Assembly: GCA_039621445.1 (NCBI GenBank)
Contig: CP154954.1
Span: 16,510,140 to 16,574,139, forward strand
DNA length: 64,000 nt
Direction of reading: 5' to 3'
Source of the DNA: Euglena gracilis
Lineage: Eukaryota; Euglenida; Euglenophyceae; Euglenales
Under the pieces are notes generated by a model. The model made no database searches. It saw nothing but the letters and a program-made list of their open reading frames with translations, and was not told the origin of the DNA. Positions 40,739 to 57,149 of this stretch are shown here, piece by piece (within the stretch, counting starts at the first letter, position 1; each line of letters begins with the position of its first letter). Made by a program: the position numbers and the translations under genes.

Positions 40739-41007
40739 CTGCTGGCGCCCGACGCTGGACCGAAGGGCGAGACGGCGCTGAAGGATGTCCTACAGTACGT
40801 GCTGCGGACGCTCCTGAAGCACCAGGTACCCTCCGCCGACGCTGCGACGGAGCTGGACCAGCTGTGCTACGACGCGCAGGCTGGCAGCAGTCGCCGGTCG
40901 CAGGCGGAGTTGGATCTCTGCCAGGTCCACTGGGACAGCGTGCTGGGTCGCCGCCGTCCACGCCAGGAGAGGGCTCCTGGGGAGGCAGCAGCCAGACTCG
41001 CGGTTGC
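40736..41007 (+). pseudogene. Exon fragment of a third ParB-lineage element
   Basis: A GC-rich frame of about 90 residues begins at the GA run with GETALKDVLQYVLRTLLKHQ and continues with ELDLCQVHWDSVLGRRRP. By eye it aligns loosely with exon 4 of the element A ParB-like gene (GRTLLSSHMRSLRRLL, then EMWVGFVWRSD). The following 500 bp hold three A-type palindromes, which supports membership of the A side of the family. It is cut off on the left by the LINE. Confidence 0.45.
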
Positions 41008-41090
41008 TCAGTCAATTTGGGGGGCTATTCAGTATCACCGTTGTCCTGCTAACATTCATATCTCAGGAACACGGAAGTGTTACTTAGCAT

Positions 41091-41518
41091 TTGCGCATTT
41101 GCGCGCATCAAAAGTAAAAAAAAACATGTGCACGTGTGTGGTGATGCTGTCAATACGGTTGTACCTTATGAAACAATTTATACTTTTTATTTGCGCAATT
41201 GCGCGCATCAAAAGTATAAACTGTTCCATATTCATCCTAAGTGACATGTGCAGTAGGCCTTGTACGTGTACTGCGTCTGACAAAGAGTTCCTTCAGTCCC
41301 CTGTGAAAATAGTGGCCCATTAGTGCAGGCGTTTGTACACCTGCACATACCCCACATTTCTTTTGGGAATTCTTTGTGTTCTAAAAGTAGATGGGAAGGT
41401 ACTGAATGTTTGTGGCTTCGTAAGTTTGAGACTACGAACGTTTTTGAGGATGGGGGGGTCACACCCTCCCTCCCTGAACACGCAGAATGCATTTTGTGGG
41501 CGCAATTGCGCGCATCAA
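41091..41518 (+). repeat. Three A-type palindromes
   Basis: Copies at 41091-41110, 41191-41210 and 41499-41518, all forward and ending GCGCGCATCA. They lie outside the 20.7-29.3 kb element and follow the third ParB-lineage fragment. Confidence 0.88.
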
Positions 41519-41529
41519 AAATAAATTTT

Positions 41530-41770
41530 CAAAAATTAATGCCACACAGACAAGAGCGGTCGGGGACAAGGGTTGGCAGAGTCGTCACCCCTGACAATGC
41601 CCCAACTGCCAGCCTGGGGCGAAACCGCAACACAGACTGACAACACACGCACCCACACCAACTTACAACACATTTTCCCCACAAGGACGCACACTCGGGT
41701 CGGCAAGGAGTTCCCCCCAAGGAGTTCCCCCAGCAACACCGCTTCAGAAGAGAGAGAGAGAGCGCGCGCA
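41530..41770 (+). repeat. Repeat shared with 56095-56305 (inverted)
   Basis: From CCACACAGACAAGAGCGG to GAACTCCTTGGGG-type sequence, followed by a GA run at 41750-41762. A near-identical block lies reversed at 56095-56305, and a short piece at 52380-52405. It looks like the 5' leader of the LINE family. Confidence 0.75.
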
Positions 41771-44700
41771 ACTGCAACCGCCCATGCAACCATGCAACCG
41801 CCCACGGCGAGGATACAATATGGGCTCCCGCCAGCTCAGGTGGTTTAAACATATGAACGAGGTCCCCCACGCAGCAACCGAGGTGATGCTCTCGGCCTGC
41901 GAGGACTCGAGCGAAAGGTCCTCCCGCGCAGCCCCAAGTGCAATTCGGCACCGGGGAGAGAGTCACGTGGGTGAAGCCCCTTATACCCTCCTGGTGAGAC
42001 GCGGGCTAGGGCTCCCCACGGCGACTCTATGCGGGTCGCTCCAGGAAGTCTGGCCCATCTCTGGGTGAAAGAGGCGGGCTGAGGGGTAGCCAGGACCCCG
42101 TCGGTGCTGGCCGGGGACCAGAGTATCCCAGAGGGGTGACCACCTTTATGCCAAGGAGATGGGGTTGCACCACAAGCCCCCAATCCGAGGCAACGGAAGT
42201 TCGGACGCGGGCCGTACCTCGGGTGTGGGGGCACACCCGAGGGCCATGTAACTGCGGAGTTGCTCTCCAGGTGGGTGCCCAAGGGGCCGTGACTCGACTA
42301 GCCCACCTGCAGAGCATGCGCGCCCAGAACCAAGGTGGTCTGCCACCACCATCCGGGCATCGGCACAGCGCTTCGCACCGGGCAGAATTTCGGCCACCTG
42401 GACTGTGCCACTGTACAGGAGGGGGGTGTCCCCCCAACCACCCCCTCTTGCTGGACTGGAGGGGGGGTCCGACCCTCCCCATTTGCCTTTATATCAAACC
42501 CTCGACACCCACCCAGCATCAGCCGCCGTCGTCGTCTTTTCAGTTTTCGCGCAAAAGGCACCAAAGGAATTTTCCTTTCAAAGTGGTTGGGATGGACTTA
42601 CCTCCGCCCCCCTCCTGCAACCAACCTGGGCAAGGGCCCAAACCAACTGTTTTCAGCCCCGCAGCCCAGCCTGCCGTGGGTAGGGGTGGGTTCCGGGAAG
42701 GTCATACTTTGGGGTGGCTGATGCCGACTGGCGGTATTCCAAACCACGCCCCCTCCCCCTTATCACAGCTTGCTGCGGCGATCTGTCGGCTGACCGTAAG
42801 TTGCTGTGTGGGTTTTGGCTGAGAAGGTACCCCAGAGCACTGATGACAGCACAATTTATGGACCAACACTCGCATGGCAGCACCAACGCCTGAAATTGGA
42901 CAGATGTGGTTGGGGGCCGGCGGGCCACCAAACTGCAGATTACTGCAGGTTGAGAGTGTTTTCTCGATTTCTTATGCCGGTGTTCCAGTTTCCCCAGTCC
43001 ACCGTGGATTTTTTGGTGGTTCTTTGTACACCTGTTTGATACCAATGGGGTTCAAGGTTGCCGGGCTGGCCGGGGGGATTTGCCACGCCAGCCAGGTTGC
43101 CCCAATTTTTCGGAGGTGGATTTCAGCAATTCCCCTCTTATCCAAATTCCTCTTTCTGGCTGGTACCCTAATTCCCAATCACCCCTACCCTGTGGGTGGG
43201 TTACAATTTGGCTACAATTTGGTGTTCCCTTTCTGGGTTACAACCTTTTTTTTGACCTCCCCCCTCCCAGCATCAGGTGTGCATGTGAACTTTGACAGCA
43301 GATTACATTTTTGTTGGGGATACTTTTTGACCCAATCCCGGGGGGGGTCAGAAGGGCCCCTCAATCACGCCCCCTGTAACCTTGCATGCATTTTCCCTCC
43401 AACAGAGCACTGCCAGAAGGCCGCAACAAGGAAGCACCCCCTTGCTAGAAATCGACAGTAGAGTCGATTTTTTTTGGTAGTTGGGCAGACGGGTGGGTAG
43501 CCAGACGCACTCTCTGAGGCACTGGACTAGTGGCGACCTTGAAGGAAGCCACCCCTGCTTTTTTTGACGCGATGCACCTTTATTTTTTGGCAGCACAAAA
43601 TGGCTCCCCCAAAAGGGTCCTCTGCCACAGGTGCCCCACCCGCTGGGGGGGGGTAGTCGGTGAGGTAACAGAATGCAGAAATACACATATATAAATCTGG
43701 TCAATAAAATAATCATCACAATAATCAACAGGCATAATGTTGCGACTTTGGCTGTCATCATTGGAATGTACGGACCACGTGGGCAGCCAATCCCGCAACG
43801 CTGTGTTGTTGGTCTGACACGACACACTCCAAAACAACCACTGTTGGGTGTTTTGCCCCTGCGTCAATACCCTGGTTTGGACCACACCAGCAGGCAGGTT
43901 CAGTTTTGCCTGTCACTGAACCCCTGTATTGCACCAGCGAAAGGGGGCTTCATGTGTACACTGTGCATTCTGATGACGGTGAGCGTCCTGGTGGCCTCTG
44001 TTTTGCTCTGCCTGCCGGCCTGTGGTATCGCTCGCCAGGAGAAATCATGACACATATTTTATGCGACTGCAACAAGGTTGTTTTTTTGTGAACAAGTTTT
44101 TTTTTTGTGAACAGTGGGGTCCTTTGCAGGATTCGAGCTGGCAGGAGGGGCACTTCAGGGTTTGGGGTGGGTATTGCTATTGTACCCCCCCCCCGGCGCT
44201 GAAGGCACCGCTGCCCCGAAAACGCCATTTCAAGGTCAAATATTGGCTCTGTCGACTGAACTCGGAACCCAAAACAGAACTGCGTGCCTGCTACGGGCAG
44301 GCACCTCGTTGCACAAGGCCCCCTACCCCCCGTGGTTGTTCATAGAAAGTCTGATCCTTTGGGGACAGCTGTTGCCAGCAGACCCACACAAGGCAAATTT
44401 AGGAAGAATTTCCTCCTCGATCCTGTTTACCCAATTTCACTGAAAAAAACTGACTGCAACGCCACCCCAAACCCCATACCCCAGGGGGGTGGGGTGGGGG
44501 CTCTGTTGAAAACGGTCTCAGATCATGACATTCAATGCCTTTTCTTCTAAGTGTCTCAAGAAATTTGATGATTTGCTCAATAATTGGTAAGCAGCACCAA
44601 AATCATATACAAGGGGTCATTTTGCTAACTGCTATCCCCTAATGGCACCGTTCCGTTGACAGACGGTACCGTCCCCAAACCCCCTTGTCCACGGCTTGTT

Positions 44701-44880
44701 CCTAGTTGTGCGTGTGCTGTGTCAAGCGAGGGGGGGTTTCACTTTTGCAATTTTTTGAAAAGAAACAATAAAAGACAATAAATGTGAATTCAAACGAAAG
44801 AATAAAATAACAAAATAAAGAATTGCAAAAAAGTCAGGCAACCGAGTTTTAGTACAACAAAGATCCAATTCTGTAAGAAA
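41771..44880. other. No gene seen
   Basis: Mixed sequence with no coding region that I can support. Frames at 42136-42822 and 42874-43461 lack recognisable domains and run through G/C homopolymers. Confidence 0.5.
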
Positions 44881-49773
<4,893 letters not shown>

Positions 49774-50717
49774 GGAAGCGGTAAAGAGGACATTCCGCTT
49801 CAAAATCATACACAGGTCACCAAAATCAACAGCAGAAGAATCATACCAAAGGGATTACTACAGCAAAGTGAAGAAAATTTTCCTAAAACGAAAAGGAAGC
49901 GGAAAACCGCTTTAATGAGAAACTGAAAAATTATGTGATAAGTCAGATGGAAGTAGATTCACCTCAAACAGTGAATAATAATACCGACATACATTCGTTC
50001 AGCATAACCGGAGGGGTGTGATGAACCACACGAACTCAGCAGTAATCATTGGCATAAGTTTAACTAATACATTCATCAGAAAACATTACAGCCACAACAA
50101 ACGGAATACAAATGTAACAAACAGAACAATACAGACCTGTAATCAAAGTCTGCGCTTGAGGTACCGGGCCATCATAAGCGGGCAGGAGGGAAAACCTGCA
50201 AAAACAAGCAGGAAACGATGAAGCGGGTTTCCGCTTCCTCAAATCAAAGCAGAGAAATTTAGTCTGATCCAAACTGTAGTGCACTGGTCTGAAACTGCCA
50301 TTGTCAATATCACTGAACCAACTGAATGCAGATTGTAATGACAAATGGCAAACTTGAACTACGCAACAAACGTGAATCACGCATCAAACAGTACCGAGAA
50401 GATGCATTGTGTCCCGAAGCACCATTAACTGAGCAAGTTGTGTATTTGTAACTTTGATTCTCAGAACAAAAGTCACAGCTTCAACAAACCCCACAGCCCC
50501 CAGTTCCGCAGCCATGCCAAAGACAAACACAAAGGAAAGACACGGCAAAATGGGTGGGTGTGGTGTGGCGAAGGCGTGCGCATGGTTGGGGACTGGGTCT
50601 GGGTGCGGGTATGGGTCTGGTCCGGTCTGGGTCCGGTACAGGTCTGGGTCTCGCTTGTCCCTCCCTCGCTGACGGCACCAGCCGCCCGCTGCCACCGCGG
50701 CTGCCGCAGCCGCCCGC

Positions 50718-52310
50718 TCACTCGTCGTCCACCAGCATCTCCTGGATGTTCTCCAGGGCGGACCGCTTCCTCGGCAACAGGGAGCGGCGCAAACGGGAGG
50801 TGTGGAACTCAGATAACGGTTTTGATTTGGTGCATCGCATTACAGTAAAACGTGAAACACAATACCAATCTTACAAAAAATACTCTGATTCAGTTATAAG
50901 GAAGCGGAAAAACGCTTCATGAACAGAACTGTTAAATTACTGCCAACTGGAGAGATGACATAAGGAAAGAGATATCACAGACAATCCTCCATTAGGCCGC
51001 TCCCTGTGTGTCGGGCGCTCCGGCGGTTCCGGGGATGACTCGTAGGAGTGCCGAGCCGGCTGCTGCGAGGAGGCGGACTGCTTCCCGCGGACGCCCTTCT
51101 TGGGCGTGTCCTTGGTCTTCTTGTCCGGCTTGTCCTTGGTCTCCTTCTCCTTGGGCTTGTCCTGGGACTCCTTGGTCTCCTTGAACTTGAAGTCCTTCGG
51201 GTCCCGGCCGCCCTTGGACGGGGGCTCCTCCTCCGTCGGTGGTGCGTGGGCCGTCTCCGTCCCCTCCGGGATGTACCCGGACACGTTCAGGGCTACGTGG
51301 CGGACGATCCTCAGGTGGACGTCCTTGGCCACAGGGGAACCCAATGAAAATGCCTTGTCCGGTGTCAGAAGGGAATGGGAATGCAGATACAAAACCATAA
51401 AACATTTTAGCAAAGTACTTTGAAGCGGATTTACGCTTCAATTGTTAGATCTAGAAAAAAGACACAGATTCAACCAGGTGATTTCCATTTGCATTCGTTA
51501 AACGTCACACCATGTGAAATTGAAGTTCGGTGAAAGTATGGGACAGAAGCCTGGGCCACCCTGCACCCAGATCACCGGCGGTAGCCCGTCGGCCACCCTC
51601 ACTTCGCGGCCGATGTCCTCCAGGCAGCGCTGCTGGGCCTCTGCGTCGTCGGAGGGGAGGGCCGGCACGCCCCACAGCAGGTTGATGGCGCTGCCCGCCC
51701 GCACGGCCAACTGGGCGGACAGCACCGGTCGGGAACTCAGCACCATCACCCACTCGGCGGTGGCCACCCAGCCGCCGCAGGAACCACCAGACCACCTCCA
51801 CAGGAACAAGATGGGCAACGTCGGGTGCACCGGATAGCACTTCAAAACAGACATCGCCAAAATCTAACGGGGTTGGTGGACACTGCTCTCAGCAACCGGG
51901 ACATAAGTTTCACGATTGAAGTATGAAAACTGAAGACAACATTCTTAGCTTGCTAGCATGCTAAGTGCAATCTGGGACCTGGTGCATCCCCTGGAAGGTG
52001 ATCTGTCCGGGGTCCTACGACGGGAAGTAACAGGGAATTTCTGTTTTGTACGATGTACATGTATGCACTCACTATGACATATACATGAAAAGAAAAGAAG
52101 TGCTCTCATTATCAGGAAGCGCTTTTCCGCTTCATCATAAAATAAAATTGATGGTGCACCTTCATGGTCTTCTTGTTCGTGGTGAACACGGACAGGGTCC
52201 TTCGCGCCCAGATCCACTCCGGGTCGGGCCCCGGCTGCGGGATGAAGAGGACGATGTCCTTGCGGAAGACGGTCATCTCACTGCCCAGCAACTTCGTCAG
52301 CCGCGCTTGG
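50718..52310 (-). pseudogene. Element B gene 2, 3' exons (copy 2)
   Basis: Read on the minus strand: the end of exon 7 (52310-52169), exon 8 (52014-51979), an exon around 51840-51560 with EWVMVLSSRPVLSAQL, an exon around 51350-51000 with GSPVAKDVHLRIVRHV and the Lys/Glu-rich tail, and a last exon 50807-50718 ending LENIQEMLVDDE and TGA. Introns at 52168-52015 and about 51540-51360 contain B-type palindromes. The 5' half of the gene is absent: LINE-like sequence begins at 52311. The exon around 51800 may carry a frame change near the point where copy 1 is inverted. Confidence 0.65.
51338..51783 (-). other. Copy 2 counterpart of the inverted segment
   Basis: 446 bp lying between CCACAGGGG and CCACCAGACC. 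The exon within it is on the same strand as the rest of the gene, so this is taken as the original arrangement. Confidence 0.85.
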
Positions 52311-52402
52311 ATAAACACAAACACACACATAAACACAAAAAATATATCTCTCTCACACACACTCTCTCTCTCTGAAACAGTTGCTGGGTGAACTCCTTGG
52401 GG

Positions 52403-52405
<3 letters not shown>

Positions 52406-52445
<40 letters not shown>
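52406..52445 (+). repeat. (CT)n run
   Basis: Left boundary of the 272-bp tandem array; a similar run of about 60 bp (53435-53493) forms the right boundary. Confidence 0.95.
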
Positions 52446-52446
<1 letters not shown>

Positions 52447-52449
<3 letters not shown>

Positions 52450-53430
52450 TCCACTTGGGACTTCGGTGGTTTCGGCCCGGGCTGCCTGGGGGTGGGCCTC
52501 ATCAGTGGAGTCCCCCAGCGCCCTTCTCTCCAGACCACAGCTGTCTTGAATGCCGCGTCGGTGAGCTTGACCTTGCTTCTGCCGCGGGGCACGAGCCGTG
52601 GGGGCCGACCTGCTCTGAAAAAAGCAGGGGAGACAGACCCGTTCTGAGTAAAACGGGCGAGCTCCGGCTCCTCCTCACCCGTTGTGGGGTGACCACGGTT
52701 TCCCGTGTAGCTCTCTCTTCTTCCACTTGGGACTTCGGTGGTTTCGGCCCGGGCTGCCTGGGGGTGGGCCTCATCAGTGGAGTCCCCCAGCGCCCTTCTC
52801 TCCAGACCACAGCTGTCTTGAATGCCGCGTCGGTGAGCTTGACCTTGCTTCTGCCGCGGGGCACGAGCCGTGGGGGCCGACCTGCTCTGAAAAAAGCAGG
52901 GGAGACAGACCCGTTCTGAGTAAAACGGGCGAGCTCCGGCTCCTCCTCACCCGTTGTGGGGTGACCACGGTTTCCCGTGTAGCTCTCTCTTCTTCCACTT
53001 GGGACTTCGGTGGTTTCGGCCCGGGCTGCCTGGGGGTGGGCCTCATCAGTGGAGTCCCCCAGCGCCCTTCTCTCCAGACCACAGCTGTCTTGAATGCCGC
53101 GTCGGTGAGCTTGACCTTGCTTCTGCCGCGGGGCACGAGCCGTGGGGGCCGACCTGCTCTGAAAAAAGCAGGGGAGACAGACCCGTTCTGAGTAAAACGG
53201 GCGAGCTCCGGCTCCTCCTCACCCGTTGTGGGGTGACCACGGTTTCCCGTGTAGCTCTCTCTTCTTCCACTTGGGACTTCGGTGGTTTCGGCCCGGGCTG
53301 CCTGGGGGTGGGCCTCATCAGTGGAGTCCCCCAGCGCCCTTCTCTCCAGACCACAGCTGTCTTGAATGCCGCGTCGGTGAGCTTGACCTTGCTTCTGCCG
53401 CGGGGCACGAGCCGTGGGGGCCGACCTGCC

Positions 53431-53433
<3 letters not shown>
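52447..53433 (+). repeat. 272-bp tandem array, 3.6 copies
   Basis: Units start at 52447, 52719, 52991 and 53263 (each CTTCTTCCACTTGGGACTTC) and are essentially identical. The last is cut at about 171 bp. Because 272 is not a multiple of three, each unit enters a different reading frame. (CT)n runs lie on both sides. Confidence 0.93.
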
Positions 53434-53494
<61 letters not shown>

Positions 53495-54390
53495 GATTGG
53501 TGTGGATGGGAAGTGTGTGGTGCAGGTGTGTCGGAGGTGGAGGGGGCTGCTTTGTTTTCATTCCAGGAGGTGCTCTGGGTGGTGACGGCAGGGCGTCCCC
53601 CGCCTGGCCTCCGACACAGCGAAACCGGGGGTGCCGGCTCACTACGCTGCGTCATCACTGGCCCACCACCACGGCCCCCGGTGTCCTCCTGGAAGGAAAG
53701 CTGCCGCTGCTGCTGGCGCTGCTGCTGCTGCTGCTGTCGCTGTTGCTGCTGCTGCTCCTGCTGCTGCCTGCGGGAGTTGGTTTGGGTCGTTTTGTCGGGT
53801 TTGCGGCTTTGCCGGTCCCTTGGGGGGTAGGAGGCTCCTCCCGTGGTTGTTGAACCCTCCCCCCTCCCGCTGGGGCTGGGTTGCTGCTGCTGCTGCCTTC
53901 GGCTGCGGCGGCTTTGGAGCACATCCCATTGGTTGGGGTGTGCGGGGATCGGAGGGGGGCCTGCCCGGTTTGCCCCATTCTCTCCCCTGGTGCTCCTTTG
54001 GTTGGCTGGGGGCACCGACACCCCCCGACAGTGGCGTTCTTCAAAATTTTCCTTCATTTGTTGGACTTCTCGGGTCAGTGCAGCGATGGTCTCTGCCATT
54101 CGCTTCAGCTGCTTATGCACGGCTGCCCCTCGCCTGCCGTACACAGGGGTCCACTCGGCACCCTCTTCCTCTCTTAAGCCTTGGGTGCCCTGCACACTCT
54201 CAGGGCGGGAGGGTCTGAAAAATCTCATGGCGGCGGGGGTTTTCTGTCTCCCCAGGGCGGTGCCCACGGGTCGCTTCCCTATTGGGTCACCAAGGGGCTT
54301 GGGGCCGGGGCAAATCCCGCTTTGCGAACTCCCCTGCGGAACGGGTTGGCGGGGCACAGGCACCACGCTGCCTGCCGCCCGCCTGGACAT
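52774..54390 (-). CDS. LINE-like long frame, Gln-rich, extends into the tandem array
   Basis: 538 residues on the minus strand. The first two thirds match the copy 1 frame at 39970-40735: RMAETIAALTREVQQM, Gln-rich runs, then Arg-Glu repeats from (CT)n. The last third is read from the 272-bp array and may not be part of the original protein. Relative to copy 1, there is one extra C before MRFF and a nine-base insertion near 53900. Confidence 0.5.
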
Positions 54391-55915
54391 TGTGCTGTCT
54401 CGCTCCGGGAGCGTGGGGCCCGGAGTGGTTGTTAGATGGCTGCCCTGGGGGTTTGCCTTCCGGGTGGTGGTGTCGAGGACCAGGGTGGTCGGCCTCCCCG
54501 ATCCTGGCGCCTTCGTGCCAGTCGTGCAACAGGTGTTCCTGGGCAGTGCTGCTGGCCATGTGGCTGGCTGCTGCTTCGTCTAGCCATTGCTGGATGGCCT
54601 CCCTCCGTTGTGGCCCACAGCAGGCCCAGACTTGGCTTTGCAGCTCGTGGTCCCAAGAAAAGAATATTGCCTTCCCTCGGCCTGGGTGCCTGCACCTCAT
54701 TGCTGACTTCCATTCCTCGTACTTCTCCCTCCACTCTTTCGGCCACTCGCTCAAAATGGTGTACTTGCGCTTCTTGGAGGGGGCTTGTGAGGACGAGTCA
54801 TCCTCTTCTTGTTCTTCTTCTTCGGCGAGGAATGCTTGTGGTGGGGGGGCAGGCAGCATGAGACGATTGGCAGCCTCGATGGCTGGGATGGCTGGGGCCT
54901 CGATGAGGCCTGTGGGTGCCGGGCCGTTGATGAGTGCATTGACTTGGACGTTTTGCACCGGGGCCGGGTTGGTGGCTGGGGAGGTAGATGGGAATTGGGA
55001 CCCGCACCTCGACTGGCACCGGCACCCGAACCTCCACGGGCACCTGCACTGGAACCTGCACGAGGCGCTCCACGATGCGATCCACGAAGACCGGCTCCCG
55101 GACCGGAACAGGTACCTGCCTCTCCACGATCACCGGTCGATCCACCAGGACCACCCGTTCCTGGTAGACCTCGCGGATGGCTGGCACCGGTGGAGCTGTT
55201 GTGGAGGTCTGGTCTGCCTCAGCATGGTGCTGGGAGGATGCACCATCGTGGATGGCCGGGGAGTCTTCCACTGGCGGTGGTGGGGGTGGGAGAGGCTCCA
55301 GGACAGGGGTGGGGATTGAAAGATCTAGAAAAGCCGGCTATCGACAGGCCAGCCTGGGCGGGGAAGCCGGGAGAGACACTGAGGCGTCCCCCAGTGTGGA
55401 GTCAGGCTGGCCTCGGTCCCTTCCCACCTCCCACAAGAGGGCTCGGTCACCGTCACCCCCCTGGACGTCTCCAGCATGCAGGTTGGCGGATGTACCAGGC
55501 GGTATCGGGACCGCGGCTGACATCGCCGGTTGGGGAGAGGAGGATTGTATTGGAGGCGGGGGGACATACCAGGAGGGGCTGCAGCAGAAACAGCAGCATG
55601 GCCGACAGACTCAACGCCCAAAGGGTGATCCCCCGGGGTTGAAGGAGGCCGGTGGTCGTTGGGCAAATGTGCGGCGCCCCTGGGTGGATGTGCTCGCGCA
55701 GAACCCTCTCCTTTGCCTTGCCCTGGAGCCTCTGGTGGTGGGTGGATGTGTGCGTGCTTGGGCACCCGCTGCTTTCCGTGTCGCACGTGGGCCGCGTGGT
55801 CGACCTCCATCACGTCAGAGTCTGACCCCGCTCTCGGTGAAGCTGGGGGAGTCATTTCCGCCAGGAGGTCGTCAATGCCTTCTGTGGGCGCGGGTGCGGC
55901 GGGATGTCCAAACAC
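54287..55915 (-). pseudogene. LINE-like ORF with GEADHPGP motif, copy 2, frameshifted
   Basis: 55915-55325 encodes a Pro-rich region with EGIDDLLAEMTPPASP. 55271-54970 holds the Val-Pro repeats. A small deletion near 54960, relative to copy 1, moves the frame. The remainder to 54287 matches copy 1 and contains GEADHPGP. The upstream extension shows that copy 1 lacks the 5' part of this ORF. Confidence 0.55.
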
Positions 55916-56021
55916 AGCGAGGAAATCCTCCGTTGAGGGAGCATGTGCTTGGTCCAGCGGTATGGCGGTGGCCCACGGGGCAGGCGGCGCGCGGTTTGGG
56001 CCGGTGAGAAGCCACCTCCAG

Positions 56022-56023
<2 letters not shown>

Positions 56024-56086
<63 letters not shown>
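56024..56086 (+). repeat. (CT)n run
   Basis: About 62 bp of CT between the Pro-rich frame and the leader-like block. A similar run is at 56667-56731. Confidence 0.95.
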
Positions 56087-56089
<3 letters not shown>

Positions 56090-56664
56090 GAATCGGTGTT
56101 GCTGGGGGAACTCCTTGGGGGGAACTCCTTGCCGACCCGAGAGTGTGTGCTTGTGGGGGAAGTGTGTTGTGTCAGTCGGTGTGGGCGCGTGTGTTGTCAG
56201 TCTGTGTTGCGGTTTCGCCCCAGGCTGGCAGGTGGGGCATCGTCAGGGGTGACGACCCTGCCAACCCTCGTCCCCGACCGCTCTTGTCTGTGTGGCGCAG
56301 ACCGTTACAAACGAGCTCTGCGTTACCATCCAGGTGGTGGGGGAGGGGGGCGGGATGAAAAAAAACCGGCCCCAAGAACAAGGCAGCGCGGGACGGAAAA
56401 ATGGTCCACTACCTACGGGGCACCCTCCGGGACAGCACCCTTTTGGGAGGGCGAGACAAGGCCCTTTCGGTGTGGAAAGAGGCAAAAATTGCCGAAAAAT
56501 ACGGACGGCACCCGAAGGCTTGGGGCGTGAGTACCCAAATTAAGCCGCCGGTCCTGGGGTCGCAGCACCAACCCCTGGGGGAGGGGGTGGCCTGAGCCGC
56601 CGGTTGCTCAGCAGAACTGCCGCGGGTTTAGCCCACAAAATGGGGCGCTGGGGGCGAGGCATGG

Positions 56665-56733
<69 letters not shown>

Positions 56734-56734
<1 letters not shown>

Positions 56735-57149
56735 GTAAACCCCCCCCCCAAATAATAACCCCCCCAAATTACCCCCCAAATCCCCCTCGGGCCGAGACTT
56801 CGGTGACCCCCGCCCCCCCCCCCCCTAATTTCGGGCCGACGTCCCGATTTTGAAAATGTAGGTAAATAAATAACCATCTTTGACAATAAATTACACAAAA
56901 AAATTATTCATTACAAAAATATTTTTCTGGATCATCTGGCGTCCAAAAATGCTAAATTTCATGAGAAAATAAAATAAATGACCAAAAAAGGGGGGGTTGG
57001 GTGCTATTTTGGGTCCTATGTGACTTCGAAAAACTTCGAAAATTCTGGGGAGCTATTACTCCCCCCAAATAATACCCACCCCTCGTGCGGGACTTCGGGC
57101 GAAAAAATAATAACCCGGGGGGGGAGATATTATTTGGGGGGGTTACACC
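56734..57149. mobile_element. C-rich-ended MITE-like element
   Basis: The ends GGTAAACCCCCC..CAAATAATA and GATATTATTTGGGGGGGTTA are inverted repeats 416 bp apart. The interior is AT-rich with a second CCCCAAATAATACCC block near 57062. The family is shared with 19730-20026 and 24283-24699. Confidence 0.55.

Larger units (their letters stand above)
49774..52310 (-). mobile_element. Element B, partial copy 2 (reverse)
   Basis: Carries the 3' part of gene 2 on the minus strand and B-type palindromes at 49774-49801 (long loop), about 49894-49913, 50220-50237, 50899-50920, 51419-51441 and 52115-52133. 50880-52310 is almost identical to 37535-38966 of copy 1, apart from the 446-bp inversion. Sequence below 50880 has no counterpart in copy 1 and supplies what looks like the missing last exon and 3' region. 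Confidence 0.78.
52377..56305 (-). mobile_element. LINE-like element, copy 2
   Basis: A more complete minus-strand copy. 56305-56095 is a probable leader, 55915-54287 holds proline-rich and Val-Pro repeat frames, and 54390-52774 holds the Gln-rich frame. A 272-bp tandem array and (CT)n runs follow to 52406. It abuts element B copy 2 at 52310-52376 through a short A/C/T-rich joint. No reverse transcriptase is visible in the window. Confidence 0.6.

Noticed and set aside
40541-41323. A single gene joining the Gln-rich LINE frame to the exon after the GA run
   Set aside because: The GA run opens all frames, and copy 2 of the LINE continues into unrelated sequence after the same point. The joined frame is a product of the insertion.
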